A stretch of 64,000 bases of DNA from contig OY755179.1 of assembly GCA_963576735.1 (NCBI GenBank), positions 3,658,001 through 3,722,000 of the forward strand, in the 5' to 3' direction. Under the pieces are notes generated by a model. It was not told where the DNA came from. It searched no databases and saw only the letters and a list, made by a program, of their open reading frames with translations. Shown here one piece after another: positions 45,585 to 56,004 of the stretch. Source of the DNA: Bedellia somnulentella. Its lineage: Eukaryota > Arthropoda > Insecta > Lepidoptera > Bedelliidae. Made by a program: the position numbers and the translations under genes. The stretch's first letter is position 1. Each line of letters begins with the position of its first letter.

Positions 45585-45845
45585 ATTGCCCTCAGCGGGG
45601 ATCGAACCCGCGACCCCCGGACCGAGAAGCTAGTCACCTATCCACTCGACCAAGGACGTCTCTTGGACGTCTCGGCACCGATAACATTTATTGGCTCATC
45701 AGCCCGGCTAGTACGAGCGGTGTTTAAACTAGTTATCGCGTGGGATAAAGCAGCCATCTCTTACGCACTTACTTAGTATCGTATACTGCCATCTCATTCT
45801 AACCGTTATCGTGTCGATAAAATAGCGCTCGTGCTTGCCCGGCTG
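45585..45845 (-). repeat. tRNA-like SINE (family F)
   Basis: Reverse tRNA-like head: GGGGATCGAACCCGCGACC (box B) and CACTCGACCAAGGACGTC. The body has CTAGTACGAGCGG and ATCTCTTACGCACTTACTTA, which recur at 62378-62515. It is not a functional tRNA: it carries a long shared SINE body. Confidence 0.65.
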
Positions 45846-46099
45846 AACATATCACAGTATTATTACGAACCTGTCTCTCAAAAGGGTTTCCCTAGTATAC
45901 TATTTAATTCCAATCTTAAGAAATTGGTATATTTGCAAAGTCTTAATGATTGTCTCTGCTATGGAAGCTTCAATGGGACTAACTTTATCTTTTGGGGTCA
46001 ATTTTTTTTGCTGGGGTAGTATCAGTGGGACCATTTTTTTTTGTATCAATATTTATCTTTACTACTTTATTTCGATAAAGTATATGCTATTTGTGTGTA

Positions 46100-46365
46100 A
46101 CAGTAAATTGGTAAAAGAGATCTATAGAGCCAATGTGGAAGGTAATGTTAGTAGAGGACGACCTCGGAGGACACATTTGGATCAAATATAAAATGTACTC
46201 TAAAAGGCAGGTGTCCTTAGTACGAAGAATAAAAGAGCATGTAGGAAAAGATTGATGGATGTGAATGAAGCTAGAGAGGTTTGCCAGGATCGTACAAAGT
46301 GGCGATCGATAGTCTCTGCCTACCCTAATGGGAACTAACGGCGTGAGAATATGTATGTATGTAAT
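46100..46365 (+). mobile_element. LINE family C 3' end
   Basis: TTGGTAAAAGAGATCTATAG, AGTAGAGGACGACCTCGGAG, GAAGCTAGAGAGGTTTGCC, CCTAATGGGAACTAACGGCG, GTGAGAATATGTATGTATG. RGRPRRTHLDQI is still readable; a TAA and frame breaks follow. Confidence 0.85.
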
Positions 46366-46374
46366 ATGTATGTA

Positions 46375-46505
46375 TTTGTGTGTAGTGTGGGATTAGAATA
46401 GTAATAACCCACTTCTACTCGTAAGGTTTTAGGAGCCTTTTAAGTGATTGTTGACCGATGTGGTTAGATATCCGTCATCAAACATCCTTTATTCTACAAC
46501 CTAGT
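46375..46505 (+). repeat. SINE-A copy, strongly diverged
   Basis: TGTGTAGTGTGGGATTAGAA head and ACCGATGTGGTTAGATATCC are the best matches. Confidence 0.5.
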
Positions 46506-46511
46506 TAGCAA

Positions 46512-46785
46512 TCCAACTTACATACATAAATATACTCACGGCTATAAATCCCTAGAAGGGGTAGCCAGAGTTTTGGAATAAGAAATTCCTTAACCACTTT
46601 TGGAAGTCGAGTGGAGATAAGATTGTAAAACAAGTATTGTTGTTAAGTTTTTGGTGATGCGTCTCCAACCGCATCGCCCAAATGTCACTTAAAAGCACCA
46701 GTACCCTTAGCCGCCTATTACGAACACCCACGGGAAGAAATAGGCTAGTGCTATTCCAAGCCGACACTACACAGCAATTCAAGAA
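46512..46785 (-). repeat. SINE-A copy, full length
   Basis: CATAAATATACTCACGGC, GGGGTAGCCAGAG, GCGTCTCCAACCGCATCGCC, head CAAGCCGACACTACACAGC. It lies head-to-head with the next copy. Confidence 0.88.
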
Positions 46786-46802
46786 CATGTATTATAAAAT
46801 GT

Positions 46803-47065
46803 ATTATTGCCATGTAGTGCCGGCTTAGAATGTCGCTACCCCTTTCTACCCACGGGTGTCGTAAGAGGCGACTAAGGGTATTGGGGCTTTTTATTGGATT
46901 TTTGGGTGATGCGGGTGGAGACCCATCACCAAAAACCTTTATTTTTACCATCTTTTCCCCACTCAACTTCCAAAAGTGGCTGAGAAATTTATAATTCCAT
47001 AGCTCTGGTTACCCCTTCAAGGGAAATATAGACGTGAGTATATGTATGTATGTATGTATTATACC
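46803..47065 (+). repeat. SINE-A copy, subfamily 2, full length
   Basis: Head CATGTAGTGCCGGCTTAGAA, CCCACGGGTGTCGTAAGAGG, GATGCGGGTGGAGACCC, tail GACGTGAGTATATGTATG. Confidence 0.9.
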
Positions 47066-47591
47066 ACCAAGGGCCTCCCCGCAAATATAGGTACATATTG
47101 GTTAACTTTTTTTTCCTAGGTATGAGGAAGTGATACGCGTGAAAATTTTTGCATCCTAGATTCGATTGTTTCCAACTTTTTACGATAAAAGAAAAGTCGC
47201 AAGCAAATATAGTTTCTCTATTTTAGTACCTTATTAGTATGTTTAACTATTAATATGTGCTACCTGTGCTTATTTTTAGAAAATACCAGGACTGAGAATT
47301 TCATATAAAACAATGTGGGTGTAAGCCGTCACAGCGTCGAGAGAATTCTACAGTGGAAAGCACCGTTGCTAGGCAACTACCCCGTTAAAAGCCCACGCTA
47401 TTTATTGCTTGCTAGAGCAGTATTATTTTTCAAAGAAACGTTATGTAATTTAATGAGAAATGTTAGCAAGAGCTGAACAACTGTATTTTGCATGCCATAA
47501 TTACTATAATTGTGTAATATTGGAAATTGGTAAGAGAATTGAAGAGAGAACGGAAAATTTGGGATCAATTTACTTGCGCATTCATTAATCA

Positions 47592-47790
47592 TATACGTAC
47601 ATACATATACTCACGGCCATAAATCCCAAAAAGGAGTAGCCAGAGCTTTAGAACTAGAAACTCCTCAGCCACATTTGGAAGTTGATAGGGGACAAGATGG
47701 TAGAAACAAAGTATCATTGGTGATGGGTCTCCAACCTAATCGCCTAAAAACCATTTAAAAAGCCCCATACCTCTATATAGATAATCATAG
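47592..47790 (-). repeat. SINE-A copy, head-truncated
   Basis: GTACATACATATACTCACGG, CACATTTGGAAGTTGATAG, GGTGATGGGTCTCCAACC; stops near AAAAAGCCCCATACC. Confidence 0.8.
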
Positions 47791-48154
47791 TCTCTACACA
47801 TAAATCATTGGTAATCACGGTTGATGTGTCGAAATTACGGGTAGACGCCTAAACATGATTGCAAATAAATAACCAATATAAAACACAAAAAAGCAGACGT
47901 CTGTAGTAGTAAACGTAGGTTGAGTGAAATACACCTACATGAATAATTCTTTCATGGTCGTTGGAGCTTAAAAAAGCAATTTACCTAGGTTTGTTCAGTT
48001 AGTTTATTTTAATTCAATTGTACTATACAAACTTGTATTCTTATGTAACAGAAAATGAATTTCTCTTGCAAGAAAATGTATGAAAATGCTGTGCAATGAT
48101 TATTGCGTTTGTCAAAGATATATCAAACTTTAGGGTAGTTATTCTGGACAACAA

Positions 48155-48240
48155 ACTGTGTCCGTAGCTTAGAGCGCACGGCACATGATCTGGAAGTCTC
48201 GGGTTCGACTCCCAGTACGTAACATCACAAATTCAATAAG
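48155..48240 (+). repeat. tRNA-like SINE head
   Basis: GTCCGTAGCTTAGAGCGC (box A-like) and CTCGGGTTCGACTCCCAG (box B). The anticodon arm is not canonical and there is no clean acceptor stem, so it is read as a SINE head, not a tRNA gene. Confidence 0.5.
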
Positions 48241-48611
48241 TAATTTTTTTCCCAGTTTAGTAGGATATCGCAGGCATAAATGAAGTTACAATCTAAAACT
48301 TAAGTTGATTTTGTGTCCCGGCTTATAATACAATTGTAGTTGTTGGTTTTCCAACCCACTAGGCCAGCGCGCTGGACTATTTCCAAATCACTTGAACCAG
48401 TCTACCCAGGTAGACTTGAACCGCTCGGTGGTGACACAAATGGACTATGATGATCTTAGAAGTTTATTTATTCATTTTTTTTACACAAAATATAATCTTG
48501 ACAGATGATATGTAAATTTAATAAAAGTTGGATTCGATTGGCCGACTACTATTGTGATAGTAGGGACTATCTTTATACTGTTAGAAAAATAAGAAAGTAA
48601 TTTAGATTTAG

Positions 48612-48785
48612 GTATGTAGCATCGGCACAGAATAGCACTAACCTTGTACTAGCTACGAGTTTTGGGTTTTATTCTAGTGATAGTTGGCCCCACTTAACTT
48701 TAATTAATGGCTGCCAAAATTCCAATACTGTAGCCCTGGCTATCCTTTTTGGGATTTATAAGCCTGAGTATAGGTAGGTGCGTTG
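48612..48785 (+). repeat. SINE-A copy, diverged and internally deleted
   Basis: ATGTAGCATCGGCACAGAAT, CTGGCTATCCTTTTTGGGAT, TAAGCCTGAGTATAGG. Confidence 0.55.
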
Positions 48786-49037
48786 GTTTATTTAAATGAA
48801 AGCTAGAGAGGAACACAGAAATTATAAATGAATTGCCGTGGGCGGGAGGGTTCACAGAATAATAAAGTTCAAACGTTTTTCAGCATTCGTAGATTGAAAT
48901 ACTTTCGGTCCGTTTCGTTGAGCTTTTAATAATACTTGTTGTTTTATCGAAAAAACTTTTAGATAAACTGATAAATAATTACTATATTTTCTGAAGATCA
49001 GTTCTTGTTTGAATTTTTAAATGATACTATTATTAAC

Positions 49038-49202
49038 ATTATAAAGAAATTTAATGTTTTTTGACATGAATTCCTCATGTGGGGATTATTACTCATAAAT
49101 AAAAGATGTTATTAAAGGAAAGAAAAATCTCGAGTATCAACCCCGCCAGTGTCAAGATTTTTCTTTCCTTTAATAACATCTTTTATTTATTATAAAGAAA
49201 TT
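49038..49202. mobile_element. Snap-back tRNA-SINE, 137 bp, with 14-bp target duplication
   Basis: ATTATAAAGAAATT at 49038-49051 and 49189-49202. The insert is TTTTTTGACATGAATTCC, CATAAATAAAAGATGTTATT, AAAGGAAAGAAAAAT, a 3' scrap of tRNA-like core (CAACCCCGCCAGTGTC), then the arm inverted. It is the same subfamily as 21253-21477. Confidence 0.85.
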
Positions 49203-49579
49203 ACTGTATGTACTAAATTGACTAAATGTTAATTATTTTATAATTGCAACATTTTACTATTCATTTGGGTCTCTTTTGTAGTAATATTGACTCTTCATTT
49301 CAATTAAACCTAACTATGAAGTGAACAAAGAAATTTCGCTCTATTACACCGAATTACCTACATTTGATCATGAGGTTGAATCGGATGCAAATTGCAACAA
49401 TTCTAACCTTTATATCTAACATAAAAACAGCTGGAGCACACAGACAGACGGACGAAAGTTGTAAAAATAATAATTTTTGACAAGTGCAAGTGATTAATAA
49501 ATAAATGCATTCATTAGCATGGATTAAGACTCGGTTATTTTAATATTACAAACATATATCCGAATCTTATTTATTTTTC

Positions 49580-49625
49580 TCTCTGCCAACCCCTTCGGGG
49601 ATATACGGCGGCGTGAACAATTTAG
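49580..49625 (+). repeat. SINE-B 3' end scrap
   Basis: CTCTGCCAACCCCTTCGGGG and ATATACGGCGGCGTGAAC. Confidence 0.7.
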
Positions 49626-49821
49626 TTTTGTTATAAATATATGATACACAGATAAGTAACATCTAAGACGCAGAAACAAACATGCAACACATTGCTCATA
49701 CTTTATCTGTCTCACTTCTCACATGACATATTCATGCTCCATGCTTCGAGGGCAGGACTCAACCCTTAACTTCTGAGACTAGCTTTCTAGCAATCCATCT
49801 GACCACCTGGAATGCGGTCAT

Positions 49822-50078
49822 ACAACATACATACATACATACATATACTCACGGCTATAAATCCCTAAAGGGGTAGCCAGAGCTAAGGAATTAAAAAACC
49901 CTCAGCCACTTTTGGAAAATTGAGTGGGGAAAAGATGGTAAAGTAAAGGTTGTTGGTGATGGGTCTCCAACCGCATCGCCCAAAAATCCCTTAAAAGCCC
50001 GTTAGTCGCCTCTTACGTACACCCATCGGTAGAAACGGGGTAGTGCTATTCTAAGCTGACACTACACAGCGAACAACA
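49822..50078 (-). repeat. SINE-A copy, full length
   Basis: ACATACATACATACATATAC tail, GATGGGTCTCCAACCGC, ACACCCATCGGTAGAAACGG, head TAAGCTGACACTACACAGC. It shares the CATCGGTAGAAACGGGG variant with the copy split by the LINE at 8.5 kb. Confidence 0.92.
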
Positions 50079-50344
50079 ATGACCTAATAAACAGAGCAAC
50101 TCACACTATCTATAAAATCTAGACTGACTGCACGCGATACCAATTCGAAGCACTTTCAAATTACACAAAAGCATACACATACATTTTTTAAATAGACCAC
50201 AATGTCATCAAAGTACTCTTTGAATTGACAGAAAGAGATGTTAAATAAGTACTAGGAGCTCTATACACACACAATGTTGCAATTTTAAATTGGCCTTATA
50301 TCATTGATCCTCGCTACTAGTATGGAATAAATTTCTCAAACTCA

Positions 50345-50465
50345 AAAGTTAACGCCGTATTTCTCCAAAGGGGTTGGCAGAGGTACTAATACATGTCACG
50401 TGGTATTCATATTACCCACGTTTTGCTTGGACTGTGTACTCACGTGAAAGTGGACGGGCCTGCCA
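50345..50465 (-). repeat. SINE-B 3' half
   Basis: AACGCCGTATTTCTCCAAAG, GGGGTTGGCAGAGGTACTAA, CCCACGTTTTGCTTGGACTG. Confidence 0.75.
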
Positions 50466-51186
50466 CCTTTAATATTATAATAAATTCCTTCAGTAATGAT
50501 TATGTCCTAAATAACTACTTAAGAAGGCTTAATCCGATCATCGCTACAAGAAATAAGTTCGTACTATTATAAACTGCCAAAACAGCATACATACACACAT
50601 GCCTACTTATTTTTTTACCAACATCTTGAATGCCCCGCCTTGTTTGTCATGAATAAAAACCTGAATTGATTTGAATAACTTTGTTTTTAAAATATAAAAC
50701 CGTTACATAAATATCGATTTTTTTCTTATTGCCAAAGAATAGAGAGAATATAATGTTTTTTATAGTGATCACAAAATACTGTAATTAACTAACATTGACT
50801 ATTTGATGATCGAGTATCAATAGAAATATGCTTATTCTACAGATCACATTGTCTCGCGATGTCGTAGGTCTCCATGTTATGTAAATTTTAGAAGTGAATT
50901 GGAACAAGAAATCTTTAATAAATACATACTAAATCTGTTGCTTTTAAATATAAACCAAGTAACTTAGTTAAGTAGACTCAAATTTACTAGATTATGATCT
51001 TTTCAGGAATCTTAGTATCAAATCAGCCATATATATACTACGGTATAAGCAACATATTTTACGTTCCAGAAGAGGATTAACTGTTTTTAATTAAAAAGAA
51101 GGAATAAGTTTACTGTCTTCAAACCTCTACCTTTGTTAGACTTCAGGATCTTTCGTTGAATGACATGAAAATTATCGTTTACTTAC

Positions 51187-51520
51187 AGTCTATGATACGG
51201 TGCTAAAACGGGGTGGTGAGAAAAAGAAATCGATTTTCAAATTTTTCAGCACTGACCTTTAACTCCACGATCTTTTCACTGATAAAACACTTGACCACGT
51301 CTCAAAGTCTTTTGCAGTTCAACTTGCGCATCGAATGTGGGACATTTCTGTGGTACCCGATTTCTTTTCAGCCCGAGCTAAGGACAGTAGTCCGATGGAG
51401 AAATGGCGAACGTGCGCGCGCAACCGATCGATGAAAGATGCGCGGCGCCCGCTGTGCCAGCTTAAAGTGCCTAAAACGATCATCGAAATATGAATTAAGC
51501 AGAATTTTATGAATAAAATT
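51187..51520 (-). promoter_or_regulatory. Candidate syt1 5' UTR exon and promoter
   Basis: A locally GC- and CpG-rich block (GCGCGCGCAACCGATCGATG, GCGGCGCCCGCTGTGCC), unusual in this AT-rich window. It sits 6 kb upstream of the first syt1 coding exon, which itself starts at a splice acceptor. On the minus strand the block ends in AGACT followed by GTAAGTAA at 51186-51181, a good donor. No protein in it is convincing. It could equally belong to another gene. Confidence 0.4.
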
Positions 51521-51834
51521 CTCGTCACAGTGTTTGTGCTTTTAGTAGCTCTGAGAATCAGCTTTTACTATTTTTTAATGTAAGTAAAGGTGGATAAGTT
51601 TTATGTACCATATGTTGCGTTAGCAAGTTATACAACATATCCTGTTTTGCACGTCTCATATAAGATAATTTTCATGTAATGACAATAGTTTCACAATTTA
51701 TTTTCAATAAGGTACGCTATATCAAATACGTCATATGCCTTTTTAAGTACTCTTATAGAGAAACTAATATATACAGCATGATATCGGATACTTAAAATAA
51801 TAAATATTCTGCATTAGTTTAACAATGAGGAACT

Positions 51835-51888
51835 TCACATTCCAAAGCTTTGGTAACCCCGTTTAGGGATTTATAGCCGTGAGTATAT
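51835..51888 (+). repeat. SINE-A 3' end scrap
   Basis: CTTTGGTAACCCCGTTTAGG, GATTTATAGCCGTGAGTATA. Confidence 0.7.
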
Positions 51889-52729
51889 GATTGAACAATA
51901 TTCAGCAAATCAGATTTGCTAAAGTAACCATTTTATCAAGTTCCGTGAGTGTTGCCTCACTACATAGTACGTCATAGGGCAGGTCTACCTAGACTGCGTA
52001 CATTGATGACTATCGGAAAGTCAATGAACAAGTATGCTCCTGAAAATCTACTGTGGTTTCCATTATAAAGATACCCATCGATAAAGGGAATCATAGATTA
52101 TTTTATCATAGTTTTTTTGTATATTTGTGCAGAGCGCATATTACGTTATAATTAAATCGTACAGCAAGATTTTTGTAAGAATGTTGCGCAGACAGAGAAG
52201 TATAGAATTTTCAGAAGGAGTGCATGAAACACTTGCTCATTAAATCAATGAGAAAAGCATTACATACTCTATCACATATTTGAATAGACTCATATACATC
52301 TACTCCTTTGATTTTTAAGAATTTTATTTTTAGTACAATATATGAAAACTTTCGTTGAATCGTCCAAAGACGTTTTCATTTATGCAGGTAAACCAGTACT
52401 CCAGTGGGTTATTTCGATTAATGTAGATAAATTCAGCGTCAATAATGTTAAATTAGTAAATATCAACTTTGTATTATTTTATTGATTAATGGTATTGTAA
52501 TATTTGCATGTTCTTTTTTATTTAACTGATTAATTTGAACATTTGTGGTGGGGATAGTCTCCTGCCGCTGCATAGCGGTATTTATAAAGTTGAGCCCACG
52601 CACGATCCTAAGGTCACAAATGTGTGTTACTTTCAACACAGTTTGATTATCCTAAAAGTAAGATGATTCCGTGATTCAAAGGACAAATTAAACGGTGAGT
52701 GTCGGCTGCTATCATAGTATAATAGTCTT

Positions 52730-53092
52730 TAGTCTGCAAATTCGCACTTAGCCAGCGTGGTCGACTATGGTCATGGCCAAATTACCCTATTTGGGGAAAG
52801 CTTGAGCCCCTTGGTGGGGAGGACATATATGTATGAGATTGAGATGACAGATCTCTAATGTTAATTTGTATTTTTTATGTCTTAATTTGTTTTTTATCGT
52901 GTTTTTTAAATTTAATTTAATTTTAACTATATGTTCTTTATAATTTGTAAATATGTATAAAAATATTTTCTATCATGCTGTGCCCACTATTAAGGTACAT
53001 TTACTGAAATGATTTGATTAAATGTTGTAAAATATCTTTGTTATGTAATTGTACTGTATGTGTGCCAAATGAATAAATAAATAAATAAATAG
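52730..53092 (+). mobile_element. Retroposon with tRNA-like/SINE head piece and (AAAT)n tail
   Basis: TAGCCAGCGTGGTCGACTAT, TTGAGCCCCTTGGTGGGGAG, a T-rich body, then AATGAATAAATAAATAAATA. It resembles a composite SINE or LINE 3' end; related head pieces occur at about 48360 and 61370. Confidence 0.5.
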
Positions 53093-53305
53093 ATTGAAAG
53101 AGATTATAATTATCTTTTTTGCTATATCTAGCGTAATATTTTTTTAAGTATATTATATATTTTGTTATAGTGCGATGTAGGGTTTAACTGAAAACCATTG
53201 TTTACTTCTGAGCAAAAACAAATACTGAGTTAGGACTTAGTTTGTGTTGCTATAATATTAAACGTAGTACAAATATAATATCTTTCCTTTCTTATAATCA
53301 CCTGT

Positions 53306-53648
53306 AATTCGTTATTGTTAATAAATAAAGGAAAGAAAAATTTCGACACAGGCGGGAATCGAACCCGCGACCTCGGGTATACGCCCCGACGCTCTGCCAA
53401 TTGAGCCACCGTGTCAATGGCTGCCAGCGCGAAATTCTTCTATCCTTTATTTCTTTTTACACGTTTAAGTAGTGTTTGCGTTTCCTACCTCCGAATTCGG
53501 AGGTTCTAAACGCAAACGATTCGAATATCGATTCGAAGTCGATTCCCGCCTGTGTCGAAATATTTCTTTCCTTTATTTATTCTTTATTTATTAGTAATAA
53601 TCCCCACATGAGGTTTTCATGAACAAAAAGATTTAAATTCGTTATTGT
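53306..53648. mobile_element. Snap-back tRNA-SINE dimer, 317 bp, with 13-bp target duplication
   Basis: AATTCGTTATTGT flanks it (53306-53318, 53636-53648). Left half: reversed core (GGCGGGAATCGAACCCGCG, CTCTGCCAATTGAGCCACCG). Right half: shorter forward core (GTCGATTCCCGCCTGTGTC) plus the full tail AATCCCCACATGAGGTTTTC. The left core can be drawn as a cloverleaf with 7-bp acceptor, D, anticodon and T stems. Confidence 0.87.
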
Positions 53649-53769
53649 GTTGGTGTTGGTTTGCGTGATGTTTAACATAATTATATTTACCTACTAGTTG
53701 ACGCGACAGACACACAGAGAGAAAAATGATAAGTCGTAGCCATTTAACAGCATTTTTTAATCAATTTAT

Positions 53770-53912
53770 TAACTACTTTAGAGCATTTTGTATGAAAAGA
53801 TTGATGAATGTAAACGAAGCTAGAGAGGTTTGTCAGGATTGTACGAAGTGGCGATCGATAGTCTCTGTCTTTCCCAATGGGAACTAACGGTGTGAGTATA
53901 TGTATGTACTTT
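53770..53912 (+). mobile_element. LINE family C 3' end
   Basis: ATGAAAAGATTGATGAATG, AACGAAGCTAGAGAGGTTTG, CGAAGTGGCGATCGATAGTC, then GGTGTGAGTATATGTATG. Confidence 0.8.
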
Positions 53913-54057
53913 AAATACGACAAAAATTTAATGCGTTTTGGTAAGATTAGTTGATCTACATGACGACCGACGACGGTCAAACAATCGTCTCGACCAAATT
54001 GTCCCAAATTATGAATTGCTTAAATCTAATTGTAGGTATACACTTAGTTAGTTAGTG

Positions 54058-54312
54058 ATGTGTAGTGTCGGCTTAGAATAGCACTACCCCATTTCTTCCG
54101 GTGGGTGTACGTAAAAGGCGACTAACGGTATTGGGGCTTTTAAGGGATTTTTGGGCGATGCGCGCGGTTGGAGAACCAACACCAAGAACCTTTATTTCAC
54201 CATCTATTCCCCACGCACCTTCCAAAAATGGCTGAGGAATTTCTAATTCCTTAGCTCCGGCTACCCCTTTCTTGGGATTTATAGCCGTGAGTATATGTAT
54301 GTATATATGTAT
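54058..54312 (+). repeat. SINE-A copy, full length
   Basis: Head GTGTAGTGTCGGCTTAGAAT, GGTGGGTGTACGTAAAAGG, GCGGTTGGAGAACC, tail GCCGTGAGTATATGTATG. Confidence 0.92.
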
Positions 54313-54334
54313 GTATACACTTAAATTTGCTGAT

Positions 54335-54590
54335 ACATACACACATTTACTCACACCATTAGCTGCCATCAGGTTGGCACAGACTACCTATTGCGACTCT
54401 GTACGATTATGGTAAGCCTTTTGAGCTTCATTTAGACCAATCTTTTCAAACATGCCCTTTTATTCTTCATACTTTAGATGCCAGCCGTTTGGAGCACTCT
54501 TTGAACTTAAAGTGTCATATCCTATGTGGTTCTCCTCTACTGAAATTATAATCTACATAGGCTCTCTTTAATTATTTCAACAATCTACTT
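54335..54590 (-). mobile_element. LINE family C 3' fragment, diverged
   Basis: ATACACACATTTACTCACAC, GCACAGACTACCTATTGCGA, CATGCCCTTTTATTCTTCAT, GTGGTTCTCCTCTACTGA. Confidence 0.65.
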
Positions 54591-54596
54591 TCATAA

Positions 54597-55295
54597 TTTA
54601 AATCTTTTTGTTCATGAAAACCACATGTGGGGAGTATTAATAAATAAAGGAAAAAAAAATCGACACAGGCGGGATTCGAACCCGCGACCTCGGGTATACG
54701 CCCCCGTGTCGCTCTTGCCAATTGAGCTACCGTGTCAATGGCTGCCAGCGCGAAATTCTTCTATCCTTTATTTCTTTATTTCTTTTAGCAACCGTGATAG
54801 CCCAGTGGGTAGAACACTCGGTTATCGTGCAAACGACTAGTGTTCAAATCCTGGGTCGGGCCTACACCAATTTGTCTTTTCTAAAGACATATGTGTGGTT
54901 AATTTATCATGGTTGTTAACGGTGAGGGAAAACATCGTGAGGAAACCCACATGGCTGAGTTGTACTTAGTCATGTGACAGTGTATTCGTACAAAACGGCG
55001 ATAGGCCTGCCCCCTATCACGTGAGTACACTGTCCATGCAAAACGTGGGTACTCTGAACACCAGGTGACAAAGTCACGTGATGTTCAGAAGTATTAGTAC
55101 CTCTGCCAACCCCTTCGGGGATATTCGGCGTGAACGTTTATGTTATGTATATGTTTATTTCTTTTACACGTTTTAGTAGTGTTTTGCGTTGGCAAGAGCG
55201 ATGGGGGCGTATACCCGAGGTCGCGGGTTCGAATCCCGCCTGTGTCGAAATTTTTCTTTCCTTTAGTTATTCATTATTTATTAATCGACTTTCAT
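54597..55295. mobile_element. Snap-back tRNA-SINE dimer interrupted by SINE-B
   Basis: Outer ends are TTTTTGTTCATGAAAACC on the left and TTTCTTTCCTTTAGTTATTC on the right. The reversed core is at 54661-54737 and the forward core at about 55195-55246 (GGTCGCGGGTTCGAATCCCG). ACTTTCAT at 54597-54604 and 55288-55295 may be the target duplication. SINE-B sits in the middle. Confidence 0.75.
54775..55166 (+). repeat. SINE-B, full length, with 13-bp target duplication
   Basis: TTTATTTCTTTTA at 54775-54787 and 55154-55166 delimits a 366-bp SINE (54788-55153). Head ACCGTGATAGCCCAGTGGG (box A-like) with GTGTTCAAATCCTGGG (box B); body AACATCGTGAGGAAACCC, ACGTGAGTACACTGTCC, CGTGGGTACTCTGAACACC; tail CTTCGGGGATATTCGGCG, TGAACGTTTATGTTATG. 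It is the reference copy for the family. Confidence 0.93.
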
Positions 55296-55402
55296 CCATT
55301 TATCGTATATGCCTTTTTCTTTCATGTTAACAATATTATCTTTTACAGCGCAACTCCTACGAATAACACTATTACTCACTGGATCGATACTGCAAATATG
55401 TT

Positions 55403-55534
55403 TTAGAGGAAAACTGTTACGAGGAACTCATAATCTTCCTTGATCTGGTTGTTTTCATCACAGTATTCAATTATTGGCTCACCGCTATTTTCATATACAA
55501 AAGAAACGGTCGATTGATATATTTTATCATCATT
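55403..55534 (-). pseudogene. Coding-like fragment cut by the copia insertion, family unknown
   Basis: On the minus strand 55534-55403 is one open frame: NDDKIYQSTVSFVYE, then NSGEPIIEYCDENNQIKED, then YEFLVTVFL and a stop. Its acidic, polar composition looks protein-coding rather than AT noise. The frame begins at the copia insertion site. On the far side (58851 onward) it continues into a TATG-type retroposon tail, so any upstream exon was already disrupted or lies further right. I do not recognise the family. Confidence 0.3.
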
Positions 55535-55536
55535 AG

Positions 55537-55693
55537 TGTTAAATACTTTATCGGTTCTACGGTTTGCCATGCACATCTCTAGTTTAAAAATAGCTTAGCA
55601 ATAAGGACATCTCTATTATCTGTCTAGATGGTCTGTGGTGAAAAATAAAATGAAGAATACGTGCCTCAATAATGTTTTATTTAAAATCTATCA
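55537..55693 (+). repeat. 5' LTR of the copia element
   Basis: 157 bp, starts TGTTAAATACTTTATCGG and ends TTTAAAATCTATCA; TG...CA termini. Contains AATAAAATGAAGAATACG, a possible polyadenylation region. Confidence 0.9.
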
Positions 55694-55709
55694 GCAGAGC
55701 GTGGTTTTG
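55693..55709 (+). promoter_or_regulatory. Primer-binding-site-like sequence
   Basis: AGCAGAGCGTGGTTTTG directly at the LTR end resembles the complement of the 3' end of initiator methionine tRNA (AGCAGAGC then GGTTT). This match is from memory and imperfect. Confidence 0.45.
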
Positions 55710-56004
55710 TTTACCTAACAAAAAAAGGAAAACAAAACTGAATTTATAAACATGAGAATTTGTAAATTCCTACTCAATTATTATTACATCTTAATATAAT
55801 ATCAGACCATTAAAGCATCTTGATATTTACAGAAGAAATTAAATATTCAAGAGTTGATTTGTAAAACCTAAAAGAACTTATCCTACAGTTACCAAAAATA
55901 TTAAATGCAATGTACAAAATGGAGGATCTTGGTAATAAGTCAGTTCGCTCTCATCTGATTTGTGCAGTTGATTTGAGTTGTCGCACTCACTCATAGCGGA
56001 ATAA

